Shown: positions 1-6,440 of the stretch, piece after piece
Layout of the letters: every line of letters begins with the position of its first letter
Numbering within the stretch: position 1 is the first letter of the stretch
NCBI GenBank assembly: GCA_005884825.1
Contig: VAZT01000302.1
Location: forward strand, 1 to 7,258
Source of the DNA: Alphaproteobacteria bacterium
GTDB lineage: Bacteria > Pseudomonadota > Alphaproteobacteria > ATCC43930 > CGMCC-115725
Length of the DNA: 7,258 bases
Direction of reading: 5' to 3'
Program-made: the position numbers and the translations under genes
Notes under the pieces: generated by a model
Told to the model about the DNA's origin: nothing
The model's database searches: none
What the model saw: only the letters and a program-made list of their open reading frames with translations

Positions 1-224
1 GCCGCGGCGAACGGCCCGACCAAGCCGTAGACCAGCAGGTTGACACCGATCGCGAAGGATATCGTGGCACGCGACCAGTGGAACTCATTTTCGAACGGCA
101 CGATCAGCACGCCCGGGGTCGCCCGCACGCCAGCAGTGACCACGATTACGACAAAGGTCAGGGCGATAATGACCCAGGCGTAATGCACCCGGCGCGCGGC
201 TAACCGCGCAGAAATGGCGATCAC
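1..224 (-). CDS. MFS transporter, N-terminal fragment (runs off left edge)
   Basis: Only the first 74 codons are in the window; the gene continues past base 1. The reading begins VIAISARLAARRVHYAW, followed by a hydrophobic stretch at about residues 17-31 (first membrane helix). Next comes the loop signature RATPGVLIVPFE and the motif HWSRATIS at about 50-57, then the start of a second hydrophobic segment. A loop of this kind followed by (G/H)WSRA is typical of major facilitator superfamily permeases of the monocarboxylate/oxalate-formate-like type, which act in the inner membrane. The substrate cannot be told from this fragment. The start chosen is GTG at 222-224, preceded on the minus strand by a purine-rich GAGGGGG; an in-frame TTG lies further upstream, so the start is uncertain. 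It points away from oxc, so a link to oxalate metabolism is only speculation. Confidence 0.8.
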   Translation of the reverse strand, partial: MIAISARLAARRVHYAWVIIALTFVVIVVTAGVRATPGVLIVPFENEFHWSRATISFAIGVNLLVYGLVGPFAA

Positions 225-420
225 CGCCCCCTCGAGTTTTTCGACATCATCGTGGCGTCCCGGCAAATTTTCACTCGGAGCTTTCCGACGGCGAGAGCTG
301 CCTTCCCAGCACTTGAAGGTGGTGGGCAGTCCGCGTCAAGCTCGGACCGCTGCGGCCAGCGAATTATGCATTTTCGACAGAAGCGCAGCATCGGCCGTAA
401 GCTCGATCAAGCCGACGAGC
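225..420. other. Intergenic stretch between the MFS gene and the tupA stump
   Basis: I see no convincing gene. On the minus strand one frame reads LVGLIELTADAALLSKMHNS and stops at a TGA near 336, but I do not recognise it and it overlaps the end of the tupA-like stump in another frame. The part nearest 224 must hold the 5' leader of the MFS gene; I found no clear -35/-10 pair. No strong terminator hairpin follows the tupA-like stop codon at 421-423. Confidence 0.4.
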
Positions 421-615
421 TTATTTCGGCGCGTCGGCCGAGGGGTGGAACAACTGCTCGCCATTGGTTTTATAGGCGTCGATCGCGGCTTGACCCTCGG
501 GCGAGACAAGCCAGTCGGCAAAACGGCGGGCGGGTTGTTGCTTGGCTTCCGGGTGCTTGATCAGATCGAGCAAAATTACATCGTAGCGATTCAGCAATCG
601 CGGATCACCTTCGAC
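421..615 (-). pseudogene. tupA: C-terminal remnant of a TupA-like (tungstate/molybdate-type) ABC binding protein
   Basis: The last 64 codons of a periplasmic oxyanion-binding protein survive, in frame to a TAA stop. The recognisable pieces are VEGDPRLLNRYDVILLD, then FADWLVSPEGQAAIDAYK, then NGEQLF near the end. This order is characteristic of the C-terminal end of the TupA/PBP-like-2 family, which delivers tungstate or a related anion to TupBC permease and ATPase. The family is usually about 270 residues, so roughly the first 200 residues, including the signal peptide and most ligand contacts, are missing. There is no start codon or ribosome binding site of its own. Immediately upstream, at about 608-617, the sequence changes into a hydrolase gene remnant. 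No tupB or tupC is visible. The surviving part has no internal stop, so the truncation may be fairly recent. The family call is solid; the exact anion is not determinable. Confidence 0.82.
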
Positions 616-916
616 CCGTGCCGGCCGCGGGTGTCCTGGTAGACCGCCGCGTAGCATGCCCGACGATATTGCGTCACCCCCGCAGGATCGAACCGCGCAG
701 AGGTTCCTCCACACTCGGCAGCCATGCCCGCGTGCAGTCCGTCTTGTCGCGCGCATCGGCCGCGGTGATGCCGTAGGGCGTGCGATGTAGGATGACCGGC
801 CAGCGCGGTCCCCCACTCCCCGGCAAGAAGACGAAGGTATTGAGCCGGGTTCCGTCGCGCATTTCCACCATGACCTGGAAAGCGCGCGCGCCGGTACGAT
901 CGTCGACGACTTGCAT
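612..916 (-). pseudogene. N-terminal remnant of a CocE/NonD-type alpha/beta hydrolase (X-Pro dipeptidyl-peptidase S15-like)
   Basis: The start ATG at 914-916 has a purine-rich GGAGAGAGG a few bases upstream on the minus strand. The protein opens MQVVDDRTGARAF and then gives VEMRDGTRLNTFVFLP (about 17-32) and WPVILHRTPYG (39-49), the N-terminal signature of CocE/NonD serine hydrolases (family about 550-650 residues). After 80 codons there is a TGA at 674-676 where a Trp (RGW) would be expected. Reading through gives RNIVGH, then a one-base deletion at about 654/655. In the new frame YAAVYQDTRGRHGS follows, matching the strand-and-turn just before the acyl-pocket region. The catalytic Ser-Asp-His part is absent because the sequence switches to the tupA-like stump at about 608-617. 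It lies 52 bases downstream of the DUF2461 stop codon and may once have been co-transcribed with it. Nonsense, frameshift and 3' loss together make it a clear pseudogene. Confidence 0.85.
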
Positions 917-968
917 AAGCCTCTCTCCGCCGCGGCTTCTCACAGTACGCGAAATTTGTTCGAGGTTC

Positions 969-1718
969 TCAGAAGTCGGGTTTCGGCAGCGGCCGGGCCG
1001 GGCCACGGATCGTCATAGTCGCCGGCGCTTCCCCGTCGACGACCGACCAGCCCCATTCGAGCAGCGGCAGGGCTGTGCGCGCAAAGTCGAGGATGCGGTC
1101 GACCAAGGCCGGCGACTGCATGTCATAGTCGCTCAGCGCCGCGTGTGCGGTAAACGATTTCCAGCCGACATATCCGGCCACTTTGGTGCCCTTCGCCGCC
1201 TCGAACCCGCGCGGCGGCCGGCTCAACCGCTCGTCGCTGGAGAGCGGGCTGCCCGCAGCGGCCAAGCCGTCGACGACCGCGAGGAACGCTTCGGGATCGT
1301 CGAGAATGGCCCGCCGCAACCGCAGCAAGAGGTCAGGCTCCGGGTGCCAGAACCCCGCCGCCACCATCGATTCCGCCGGCGCGACGTGGAGATAGAGAAG
1401 GCCCGGATCGCGTTTGCGGCCGGAACGCGTCAGCACTGCCCCGGCATGGGTCTTGTACAGCCGCTTGTCGGGCGAGAAACGCACGTCGCGATAGATGCGG
1501 AAGATGCCGTGCCTGGGATCGCCGACCAGCGGCAACCCTGCTTCGTGCAATGCCGCGCCCACCGCAGCGATCAGCTCGCGGAAAGGCGCCAGAACTTCGG
1601 CCTCGTAGACCGCCTTGCGCGGCTTGAACCAGGCCGGGTCGTTGTTGTCGCGCAGTTCGCTGAAGAACGCGAACGCGGCCGGCCGGAAGCCGGCAAACCG
1701 GGTCGGTGCTTCCGTCAT
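969..1718 (-). CDS. DUF2461 domain protein (TIGR02453-like family), function unknown
   Basis: This is a 249-residue soluble protein with no signal peptide or membrane segment. The whole length matches the DUF2461 family. The N-terminal block is FAGF...FFSELRDNNDPAWF (8-31) followed by KAVYEAEVLAPF (35-46). The central conserved block is FRIYRDVRFSPDKRLYKTH (73-91). A C-terminal part contains WKSFTAHAALSDYDM (186-200). These are the most conserved segments of the family, whose biochemical role is not known to me. The start ATG at 1716-1718 is well supported by GAGGAGAGG directly upstream. The length is close to that usual for the family and nothing is broken. It is the first gene of a possible minus-strand unit that continues into the damaged hydrolase. 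Its GC-rich antisense strand carries a long open frame that is a shadow. Confidence 0.9.
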   Translation of the reverse strand: MTEAPTRFAGFRPAAFAFFSELRDNNDPAWFKPRKAVYEAEVLAPFRELIAAVGAALHEAGLPLVGDPRHGIFRIYRDVRFSPDKRLYKTHAGAVLTRSGRKRDPGLLYLHVAPAESMVAAGFWHPEPDLLLRLRRAILDDPEAFLAVVDGLAAAGSPLSSDERLSRPPRGFEAAKGTKVAGYVGWKSFTAHAALSDYDMQSPALVDRILDFARTALPLLEWGWSVVDGEAPATMTIRGPARPLPKPDF

Positions 1719-1943
1719 CGCCTCTCCTCAGCATATCGGCCTTCCGGATTGTCAAAACGGCGATCGGCGCTGCAGTGCGAAGCGCTCGCGCGTCCCGCGC
1801 GCGAGGTAAAAACGGATCAGGACCAAGTTATTGAGATCCCTCGATTCCTAGCCTGGGAAACAGGTGACAACAGGCGAGTGCAGGCGCGTGGCACCGATTC
1901 CGGCATCAGCGGGGGCCCAGGGCAATACGGTCGGCATATGGGT
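1719..1943. other. Intergenic region between tlyA end and DUF2461 start
   Basis: These 225 bases contain no convincing gene. They hold the DUF2461 ribosome binding site at the left end and the GC hairpin at 1785-1805. I looked for a tRNA or a conserved RNA fold and saw none. No clear -35/-10 pair for the DUF2461 gene stands out. Confidence 0.5.
1785..1805 (-). terminator. Perfect 8-bp GC hairpin, possible weak terminator for lysR-tlyA
   Basis: CTCGCGCG and its exact reverse complement CGCGCGAG are separated by the five bases TCCCG, giving a stable hairpin on either strand. It sits 139 bases beyond the tlyA stop codon and about 66 bases upstream of the DUF2461 start. On the minus strand no T-run follows the hairpin (the T-rich stretch precedes it), so it is not a classic intrinsic terminator. 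It may instead be a transcript-end stabiliser or a chance GC palindrome. Confidence 0.3.
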
Positions 1944-2747
1944 TCATGGTATGTTCCGATCAAGCGGGTGCTCATCGCCGCCGCGGCGGGCGTAGAGCAG
2001 GAATTCCCGGTTGCCTTGCGGGCCGAGGACCGGGCTCTCGACGACACCAACCACCGTCCAGCCCGGCTGCGCCGCAACCCAGGCGGCGGCGCGCTCGCAA
2101 ACCGCGTGATGCACTGCGGGATCGCGCACCACGCCGCCTTTGCCGACATGCTCGCGGCCGGCCTCGAATTGCGGTTTGACGAGGGCCACGAGCTCGGCCT
2201 CTTCAGCGGCGAGGGCGAGCGACGCCGGCAATAATGTCGCGAGGCCGATGAAACTTGCATCACAGGTAATCATGTCGACCGGCTCGGCAACATGGGCCCG
2301 GGTCAGGTGGCGGGCGTTCACCCGCTCGTAAACAATTACGCGCGGATCCTGCCGCAGTTTCCAGGCTAGTTGGCCGTATCCGACATCGACGGCGCAGACG
2401 CGCACAGCCCCGCGCGACAACAGCACGTCGGTAAAACCGCCGGTCGAGGCGCCGATGTCCAGAGCCGTCTTGCCATCGACAGCGATCCGGAAATGGTCGA
2501 GCGCGTGAGCGAGCTTGAGGCCCCCGCGCGACACCCAGGGATGGTCATTCCCCTCGACGGCAAGCACCGTATCCGCCGCGAGTTGCTCACCCGGCTTGTC
2601 GATGCGCCGCCCCGCGCAGCTGACGACACCGGCGAGGATCAGCGCCTGGGCCTTGGCCCGGCTTTCAGCAAGGCCCCGCTCGACGAGGAGCTGATCGGCG
2701 CGCCGTTTCGCGGCCGGCGTGTGAATCTGTGCGTGAGGTCGGCTCAT
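1944..2747 (-). CDS. tlyA: TlyA family rRNA (cytidine-2'-O)-methyltransferase (hemolysin A family)
   Basis: The 267-residue protein has an N-terminal S4 RNA-binding domain (about 15-75: RADQLLVERGLAESRAKAQA, then GRRIDKPGEQL). An FtsJ-like Rossmann methyltransferase domain follows. The S-adenosylmethionine loop is DIGASTGGFTDVLL at 97-110, and the next acidic strand is VCAVDVGYGQLAWKL. The K-D-K-E catalytic set expected for 2'-O-methyltransferases is visible as K78 (SRGGLKL), D163 (CDASFI), K191 (VKPQFEAG) and E248 (GNREFLLY). TlyA enzymes methylate 16S and/or 23S rRNA, affecting ribosome assembly and capreomycin sensitivity in mycobacteria; the 'hemolysin' name is historical. The ATG overlaps the lysR stop as ATGA, and no good Shine-Dalgarno sequence lies just upstream, so it is probably translated by coupling to lysR. 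All key residues are present and the length is normal. Confidence 0.95.
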   Translation of the reverse strand: MSRPHAQIHTPAAKRRADQLLVERGLAESRAKAQALILAGVVSCAGRRIDKPGEQLAADTVLAVEGNDHPWVSRGGLKLAHALDHFRIAVDGKTALDIGASTGGFTDVLLSRGAVRVCAVDVGYGQLAWKLRQDPRVIVYERVNARHLTRAHVAEPVDMITCDASFIGLATLLPASLALAAEEAELVALVKPQFEAGREHVGKGGVVRDPAVHHAVCERAAAWVAAQPGWTVVGVVESPVLGPQGNREFLLYARRGGDEHPLDRNIP

Positions 2748-3658
2748 CGCAATTTCGCTTGCGCCGGAGAGGATTGGGACGCGGACAAGTGGCGGACGAG
2801 GTCGCGGGCGTAGATCGGCAGATCGGCCTCTCGGCGAACGCAGATCGTCAGGTTGCGAAGGGCCCAGTCATCCGCCAGATCGATCCGGCGGATCGACATC
2901 GTCTTGGCGTGGCGCTCGGCGGTGGTCGCCGGGACGATGCCGATTCCGACATTGCATTCGACAAATCGGCATACCGCGTCGAAGCTGCGCAATTGGACGC
3001 GCAATTTGAGGCGGCGGCCGATCCGCTCGGCCTTTTCGGAAAGGAAACGCTGTAAGGCGCTCGTTCGGTCGAGGCCGACAAAATCGAAATCGAGCACTTC
3101 GGCAAAGGCAATATGCTCGACTGTTGCCAACGGGTGTTTCGGCGCGACGACCAGCACGAAGCGGTCGGTGCGAAACGGCAGGGTCTCGAGACCGGCGACC
3201 TCCACGGTGGCGGCGACGATCCCGATATCCGCGGCGCCGTCGGCTACGGCGGCGACGATCTCGTCACTGAGCCGCTCCTCCAGATCGATGTTCACCTGCG
3301 GGTGGGAAGCGAGGAAATCGCTGAGCGGTTCGGGCAGGAACTCGGTCAGCGCATTGGTATTCGACAACAGACGAACCTGTCCCTTGATGCCCTCGGCATA
3401 TTGCGCGAGCTCGCTGTGCATGCGCTCCGCCTGCTGCAACAGCATGCGCGCGTGATGAACGAGGGTGCGGCCCGCCGGCGTCGGCTGCACACCCTGGCGC
3501 TCGCGGTGCAGCAGCGGAGTCCCGAGCGCCGCCTCCATGTTGCGGATGCGCGTGCTCGCCGCGGCGATGGCCAAGTGCATGCGCTCGGCGCCGTGCGTGA
3601 TGCTGCCCGCTTCGACCACACTGAGAAACAGCCGCAAATCGCTCAGATCAAAACGCAT
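2744..3658 (-). CDS. LysR-type transcriptional regulator
   Basis: This is a 304-residue LysR family regulator of normal length. The N-terminal winged helix-turn-helix spans about residues 5-65 (DLRLFLSVVEAGSITHGAER, then STRIRNMEAALGTPLLHRER and PTPAGRTLVHHA). A linker helix follows at about 66-92. The C-terminal periplasmic-binding-protein-like effector domain runs from about 94 to 290, with motifs LPEPLSDFLASHPQVNIDL, GAADIGIV and VGIGIVPATTAERH. It is cytoplasmic and DNA-binding; the inducer cannot be read from sequence. The start ATG at 3656-3658 has AAGG about ten bases upstream. It lies 102 bases from the divergent sdhA start, the usual layout for a LysR protein controlling its neighbour, and its 3' end overlaps tlyA by four bases. 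The gene looks intact although the divergent target gene is broken. Confidence 0.93.
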   Translation of the reverse strand: MRFDLSDLRLFLSVVEAGSITHGAERMHLAIAAASTRIRNMEAALGTPLLHRERQGVQPTPAGRTLVHHARMLLQQAERMHSELAQYAEGIKGQVRLLSNTNALTEFLPEPLSDFLASHPQVNIDLEERLSDEIVAAVADGAADIGIVAATVEVAGLETLPFRTDRFVLVVAPKHPLATVEHIAFAEVLDFDFVGLDRTSALQRFLSEKAERIGRRLKLRVQLRSFDAVCRFVECNVGIGIVPATTAERHAKTMSIRRIDLADDWALRNLTICVRREADLPIYARDLVRHLSASQSSPAQAKLR

Positions 3659-3686
3659 CGGGACAGCCTTCGGATTTGACGAAGCA

Positions 3687-3714
3687 AGGTTATGCCAAAT
3701 GCCTATTGTGTCAA
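3687..3714 (-). promoter_or_regulatory. Probable sigma70-type promoter of lysR(-tlyA), in the lysR/sdhA divergent region
   Basis: Read on the minus strand, a perfect -35 TTGACA (3709-3714) is followed after 16 bases by TAACCT (3687-3692), a fair -10. Initiation would fall near 3680 and leave a leader of about 22 bases before the lysR ATG. Between the two boxes lies a 7-base direct repeat (ATGCCAA / ATGCCTA on the plus strand, 3692-3705). It could be part of an operator, but I see no clean T-N11-A dyad. Confidence 0.5.
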
Positions 3715-3760
3715 TTCAGGGTCGATCTCAGATTTCGGCAAACACGAAGGCGAGGGAACC

Positions 3761-5315
3761 ATGGGCACCGCCTATCCGATCGAGCATCACACCTACGATG
3801 TCGTGGTTGTCGGGGGAGGCGGCGCCGGTCTGCGGACGGCATTGGGAATGACCATTGCGGGGCTCAAGACTGCCTGTATAACCAAGGTCTTCCCGACCCG
3901 CAGCCATACCGTCGCGGCGCAAGGCGGCATCGGCGCGGCGCTCGGCAATATGGGCGAGGACGACTGGCGTTGGCACATGTACGACACCGTCAAGGGGTCC
4001 GACTGGCTCGGCGACCAGGACGCGATCGAGTTCATGTGCCGCAATGCAATGGAAGCGGTACCGGACCGGTCATGCGATGCTCCACACCCTCTATCAGCAG
4101 TGCCTGAAGCACAACGCCGAGTTCTTCATCGAGTACATCGTCCTCGATCTCATCATCGACGAGGGCCAATGCCGCGGCGTCCTCGCGTGGCGGCTGGAAG
4201 ACGGCACTTTGCACCTGTTCCGGGCACAGATCGTCGTATTGGCGACGGGCGGCGGCGGCCGCGCCTATTTTTCGACGACCCAGGCACATATCTGCACCGG
4301 CGACGGCTATGCGATGGCGCTGCGAGCCGGATTGCCGTTGCAGGACATGGAATTCATCCAGTTTCATCCGACCGGCATTTACGGCGCCGGCTGCCTGATC
4401 ACCGAGGGTTCGCGCGGCGAAGGCGGCTATCTGACAAATGGCGAAGGCGAGCGCTTCATGGAGCGCTATGCGCCGGCCACCAAGGATCTCGCCTCGCGCG
4501 ACGTGGTCGCCCGCGCCATGGCGATCGAGATCCGCGAAGGCCGCGGTTGCGGGCCGCAAAGCGACCACATTCTCTTACATCTCGAGCACCTCGATTACAA
4601 CATGGGCGGCATTCCGACCAATTTTCATGGCGAGGTACTAAACCCGACAGGCGATGATCCAGAGCGCGTCGTGCCTGGGCTGATGGCGATCGGCGAGGCG
4701 GCCTGCGTATCGGTGCACGGCGCCAACCGGCTCGGCACGAACTCGCTCCTCGACCTGGTCGTGTTCGGCCGGGCCGCCGCGCGGCGCGCCGCCGAGATCG
4801 TCGAGCCTGGAGCCCCGCACGGGTTCCTTGGACCGTCGGCCACAGACCCGGCAATCGTCAGGTTCGACCGGGTGCGTCATGCAAAAGGACGGCTGAAAAC
4901 CGGTGAAATCCGCGTCGCGATGCAACGGGCCATGCAGGACCACTGTTCCGTGTTTCGCACTGCCCATGTTCTCGAACAAGGGCTGCGCGCGATGAAGGCG
5001 GTCACCGACACGTTGATCGATCTCGCCGTCACCGACCGCTCACTGATCTGGAACACCGACCTCGTCGAGGCGCTCGAACTCGACAACCTGATCGGCCAAG
5101 CAGCCGTCATCCTCCATTCCGCGCTCTACCGGACCGAAAGCCGCGGCGCCCATGCCCGCGAGGACTATCCCGGGCGCGACGACCGGAGCTGGCTCAAACA
5201 TACCCTCGCTTGGCAGAATGGCGACGGCGGAGTGCGTCTCGGCAACCGTCCGGTGCACCTCCATACATTGTCGAACGAGGTGCAGGCCTTCCCGCCCGCG
5301 GAGCGCGTGTATTGA
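3761..5315 (+). pseudogene. sdhA: Succinate dehydrogenase flavoprotein subunit, pseudogene with two internal deletions
   Basis: SdhA oxidises succinate to fumarate with covalently bound FAD and needs SdhB, SdhC and SdhD, none of which is here. The start ATG at 3761 (GAGGG upstream) matches the family N-terminus. Codons 1-100 are good: the dinucleotide loop VVVVGGGGAGL, H49 in TRSHTVAAQGG (FAD-linking His), and DWLGDQDAIEF. At 4060/4061 the reading must move one frame to continue as YRTGHAMLHTLYQQC. About 43 residues normally between AV and DRTGHA (including VPFSR and QRPFGGMTTHFG) are gone, a loss of roughly 128 bases that shifts the frame. A second junction at 4595/4596 joins HLEHLD to YNMGGIPTN. 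It removes about 35 residues in frame, including the Arg of RLPGI and the His of VHYNMGG (E. coli R286 and H354). QFHPTG, TEG.RGEGG and GANRLG remain. The two frames give 518 residues; adding the missing 78 gives about 596, a normal SdhA. The C-terminus ends ...VYstop as in the family. Confidence 0.9.
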
Positions 5316-5324
5316 ACATTGCAT

Positions 5325-6104
5325 TCAGGGAACCGCCCACTTTCTCCCCAGGCGCGCAAAGGCGCCATCTTGTTTCATTTCCGCCAGTGCGCTGTTGACC
5401 GCGACCACGAGACCGGGGTTGTTCTTGGCGAAGCCGATCCCCAAGGGCTGCGGATCGTGCGGGATCTGAACCGCGATACGCAGGCCGGGGGTCCGGCGCG
5501 CCAACCACGCCGCGACCGGGTAGACCTTCATCACGGCGGTGATACGCCCGGCGGCGAGGTCGGTCATCGCATCGGCAATCCGATCGAACGGGTACACCTG
5601 CACGCCTTTGATCTCGCCGTGCTGCTGCATCGCCACAGCCACGTCGTAGTCGGTGGTCGCCGCCTGGACCCCGACCGTGGCGTCTTTAAAATCGGCGAGG
5701 CCGTGAATTTGCGGCATCCTGGCGCTGTCGACGACGAGGCTCAGCGTCGTCGTCATATAAGGATCGGACCAGGCCAGGTTCTGCTGTCGCTCCGCTGTGA
5801 TGGTGATGGTGCCAACAATGCAGTCGTAACGCCCGTCCTGCATCTGTTGCAGGATCACCTCCCATTGGGTATTGACGAATGCTGGCCGCAGCCGCAGCCG
5901 ACGGGCAATCTCCTTCATTAGATCGACCTCGAAACCGACTTTTTTACCTTTCGCGAGGAATTCGAAAGGTGGATTGATGAAATAAGCGCCGATACGCAGA
6001 ACCCCGGGCGCCAGAGTGTTTGTCTTTTGCGATGTTTCGGCAGCAGCCGAGCCAAATACCGTCACCAACAGCGATGCAACGATCGCTAAGGCTTTTACTC
6101 TCAT
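5325..6104 (-). CDS. Periplasmic amino-acid-type ABC transporter substrate-binding protein (SBP_bac_3 family)
   Basis: The protein is 259 residues long. A Sec signal peptide is visible: MRVK, a hydrophobic core at about 5-17, and GSAAA|E with cleavage near residue 22. The mature part is a family 3 solute-binding protein: LRIGAYFINPPFEF (36-49), the signature GFEVDLMKEIARRL (57-70), YDCIVGTITITAERQQNLAWSDPY (93-116) and VGVQAATTDYDVA (144-156). R106 in TITAER is the position that usually binds the ligand carboxylate, and TTDYD supplies the usual acidic/amino contacts, so a polar amino acid or similar small acid is likely. The start at 6102-6104 has only a weak ribosome binding site (GGTTGTGG). 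No permease or ATPase gene is adjacent, so it would have to serve a transporter encoded elsewhere. Its stop codon lies 9 bases from the convergent sdhA pseudogene stop. It appears intact. Confidence 0.92.
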   Translation of the reverse strand: MRVKALAIVASLLVTVFGSAAAETSQKTNTLAPGVLRIGAYFINPPFEFLAKGKKVGFEVDLMKEIARRLRLRPAFVNTQWEVILQQMQDGRYDCIVGTITITAERQQNLAWSDPYMTTTLSLVVDSARMPQIHGLADFKDATVGVQAATTDYDVAVAMQQHGEIKGVQVYPFDRIADAMTDLAAGRITAVMKVYPVAAWLARRTPGLRIAVQIPHDPQPLGIGFAKNNPGLVVAVNSALAEMKQDGAFARLGRKWAVP

Positions 6105-6363
6105 TAAACCACAACCGCAAATTGCATCAGGAAAGAGCCCGCGCTGTATCTGCAGCGGATCTACAGCATACTCGTCCTTGAGTTGTAAACCTGACGCCTG
6201 ACATGCGTGCCAGCGTAGGCCACTCCCGATTCGGCGCCTCCGCTCTGACCAATCTTTCCAACGGCATCATGCCATCCCAAGCTGGCGATTTTACGACCGT
6301 CGGAAGGCGTAGGGGGAAGCATGTAGAGGCTGGTCGAGAATGCGCTGCATTCGGTGCCGCGCG

Positions 6364-6414
6364 TGCTTCGAGACGCGCCTCGGCGGTGCCGGGTCGCTCC
6401 TCATCAGCATGAGG
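6364..6414 (+). repeat. REP-like palindromic repeat, left unit
   Basis: The unit begins with TGCTTCGAGACGCGCC and ends with GCTCCTCATCAGCATGAGG. The terminal CCTCAT (6399-6404) and ATGAGG (6409-6414) form a 6-bp stem with loop CAGC. TTCGAGACGCGC...GCTCCTCA.CATGAGGA is the pattern I know from dispersed intergenic palindromes in Bradyrhizobium/Rhodopseudomonas-type genomes. It faces the right unit in inverted orientation. The central part is imperfect. Confidence 0.6.
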
Positions 6415-6440
6415 ACATTTGTCAAACACATTAAGCAAAA

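Noticed and set aside
616..816. Extension of the TupA-like frame upstream to an ATG at 816
   Set aside because: The added residues have no similarity to the family; in this stretch another frame encodes the hydrolase remnant. No ribosome binding site supports a fusion protein.
780..2234. A 484-codon open frame on the plus strand
   Set aside because: It lies opposite DUF2461 and tlyA, both well supported, has no recognisable domain and is rich in Arg/Pro/Ala as expected for an antisense shadow in GC-rich DNA.
3113..3679. Plus-strand frame of 188 codons opposite lysR
   Set aside because: Antisense shadow of a clear LysR gene; composition and lack of domains argue against coding.
4055..4066. 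Programmed frameshift in sdhA
   Set aside because: A recoding event would not explain the roughly 43 missing conserved residues at the same point; a deletion does.
4044..5315. Treating the second sdhA frame as a separate intact gene starting at ATG 4044
   Set aside because: The first residues before RTGHAM do not match SdhA, there is no ribosome binding site, and the FAD-binding N-terminus lies in the other frame. It is the 3' part of one broken gene.
5316..5324. Bidirectional terminator between sdhA and the binding-protein gene
   Set aside because: The gap is nine bases and only a 4-bp TGAA/TTCA pairing is visible, too weak to call.
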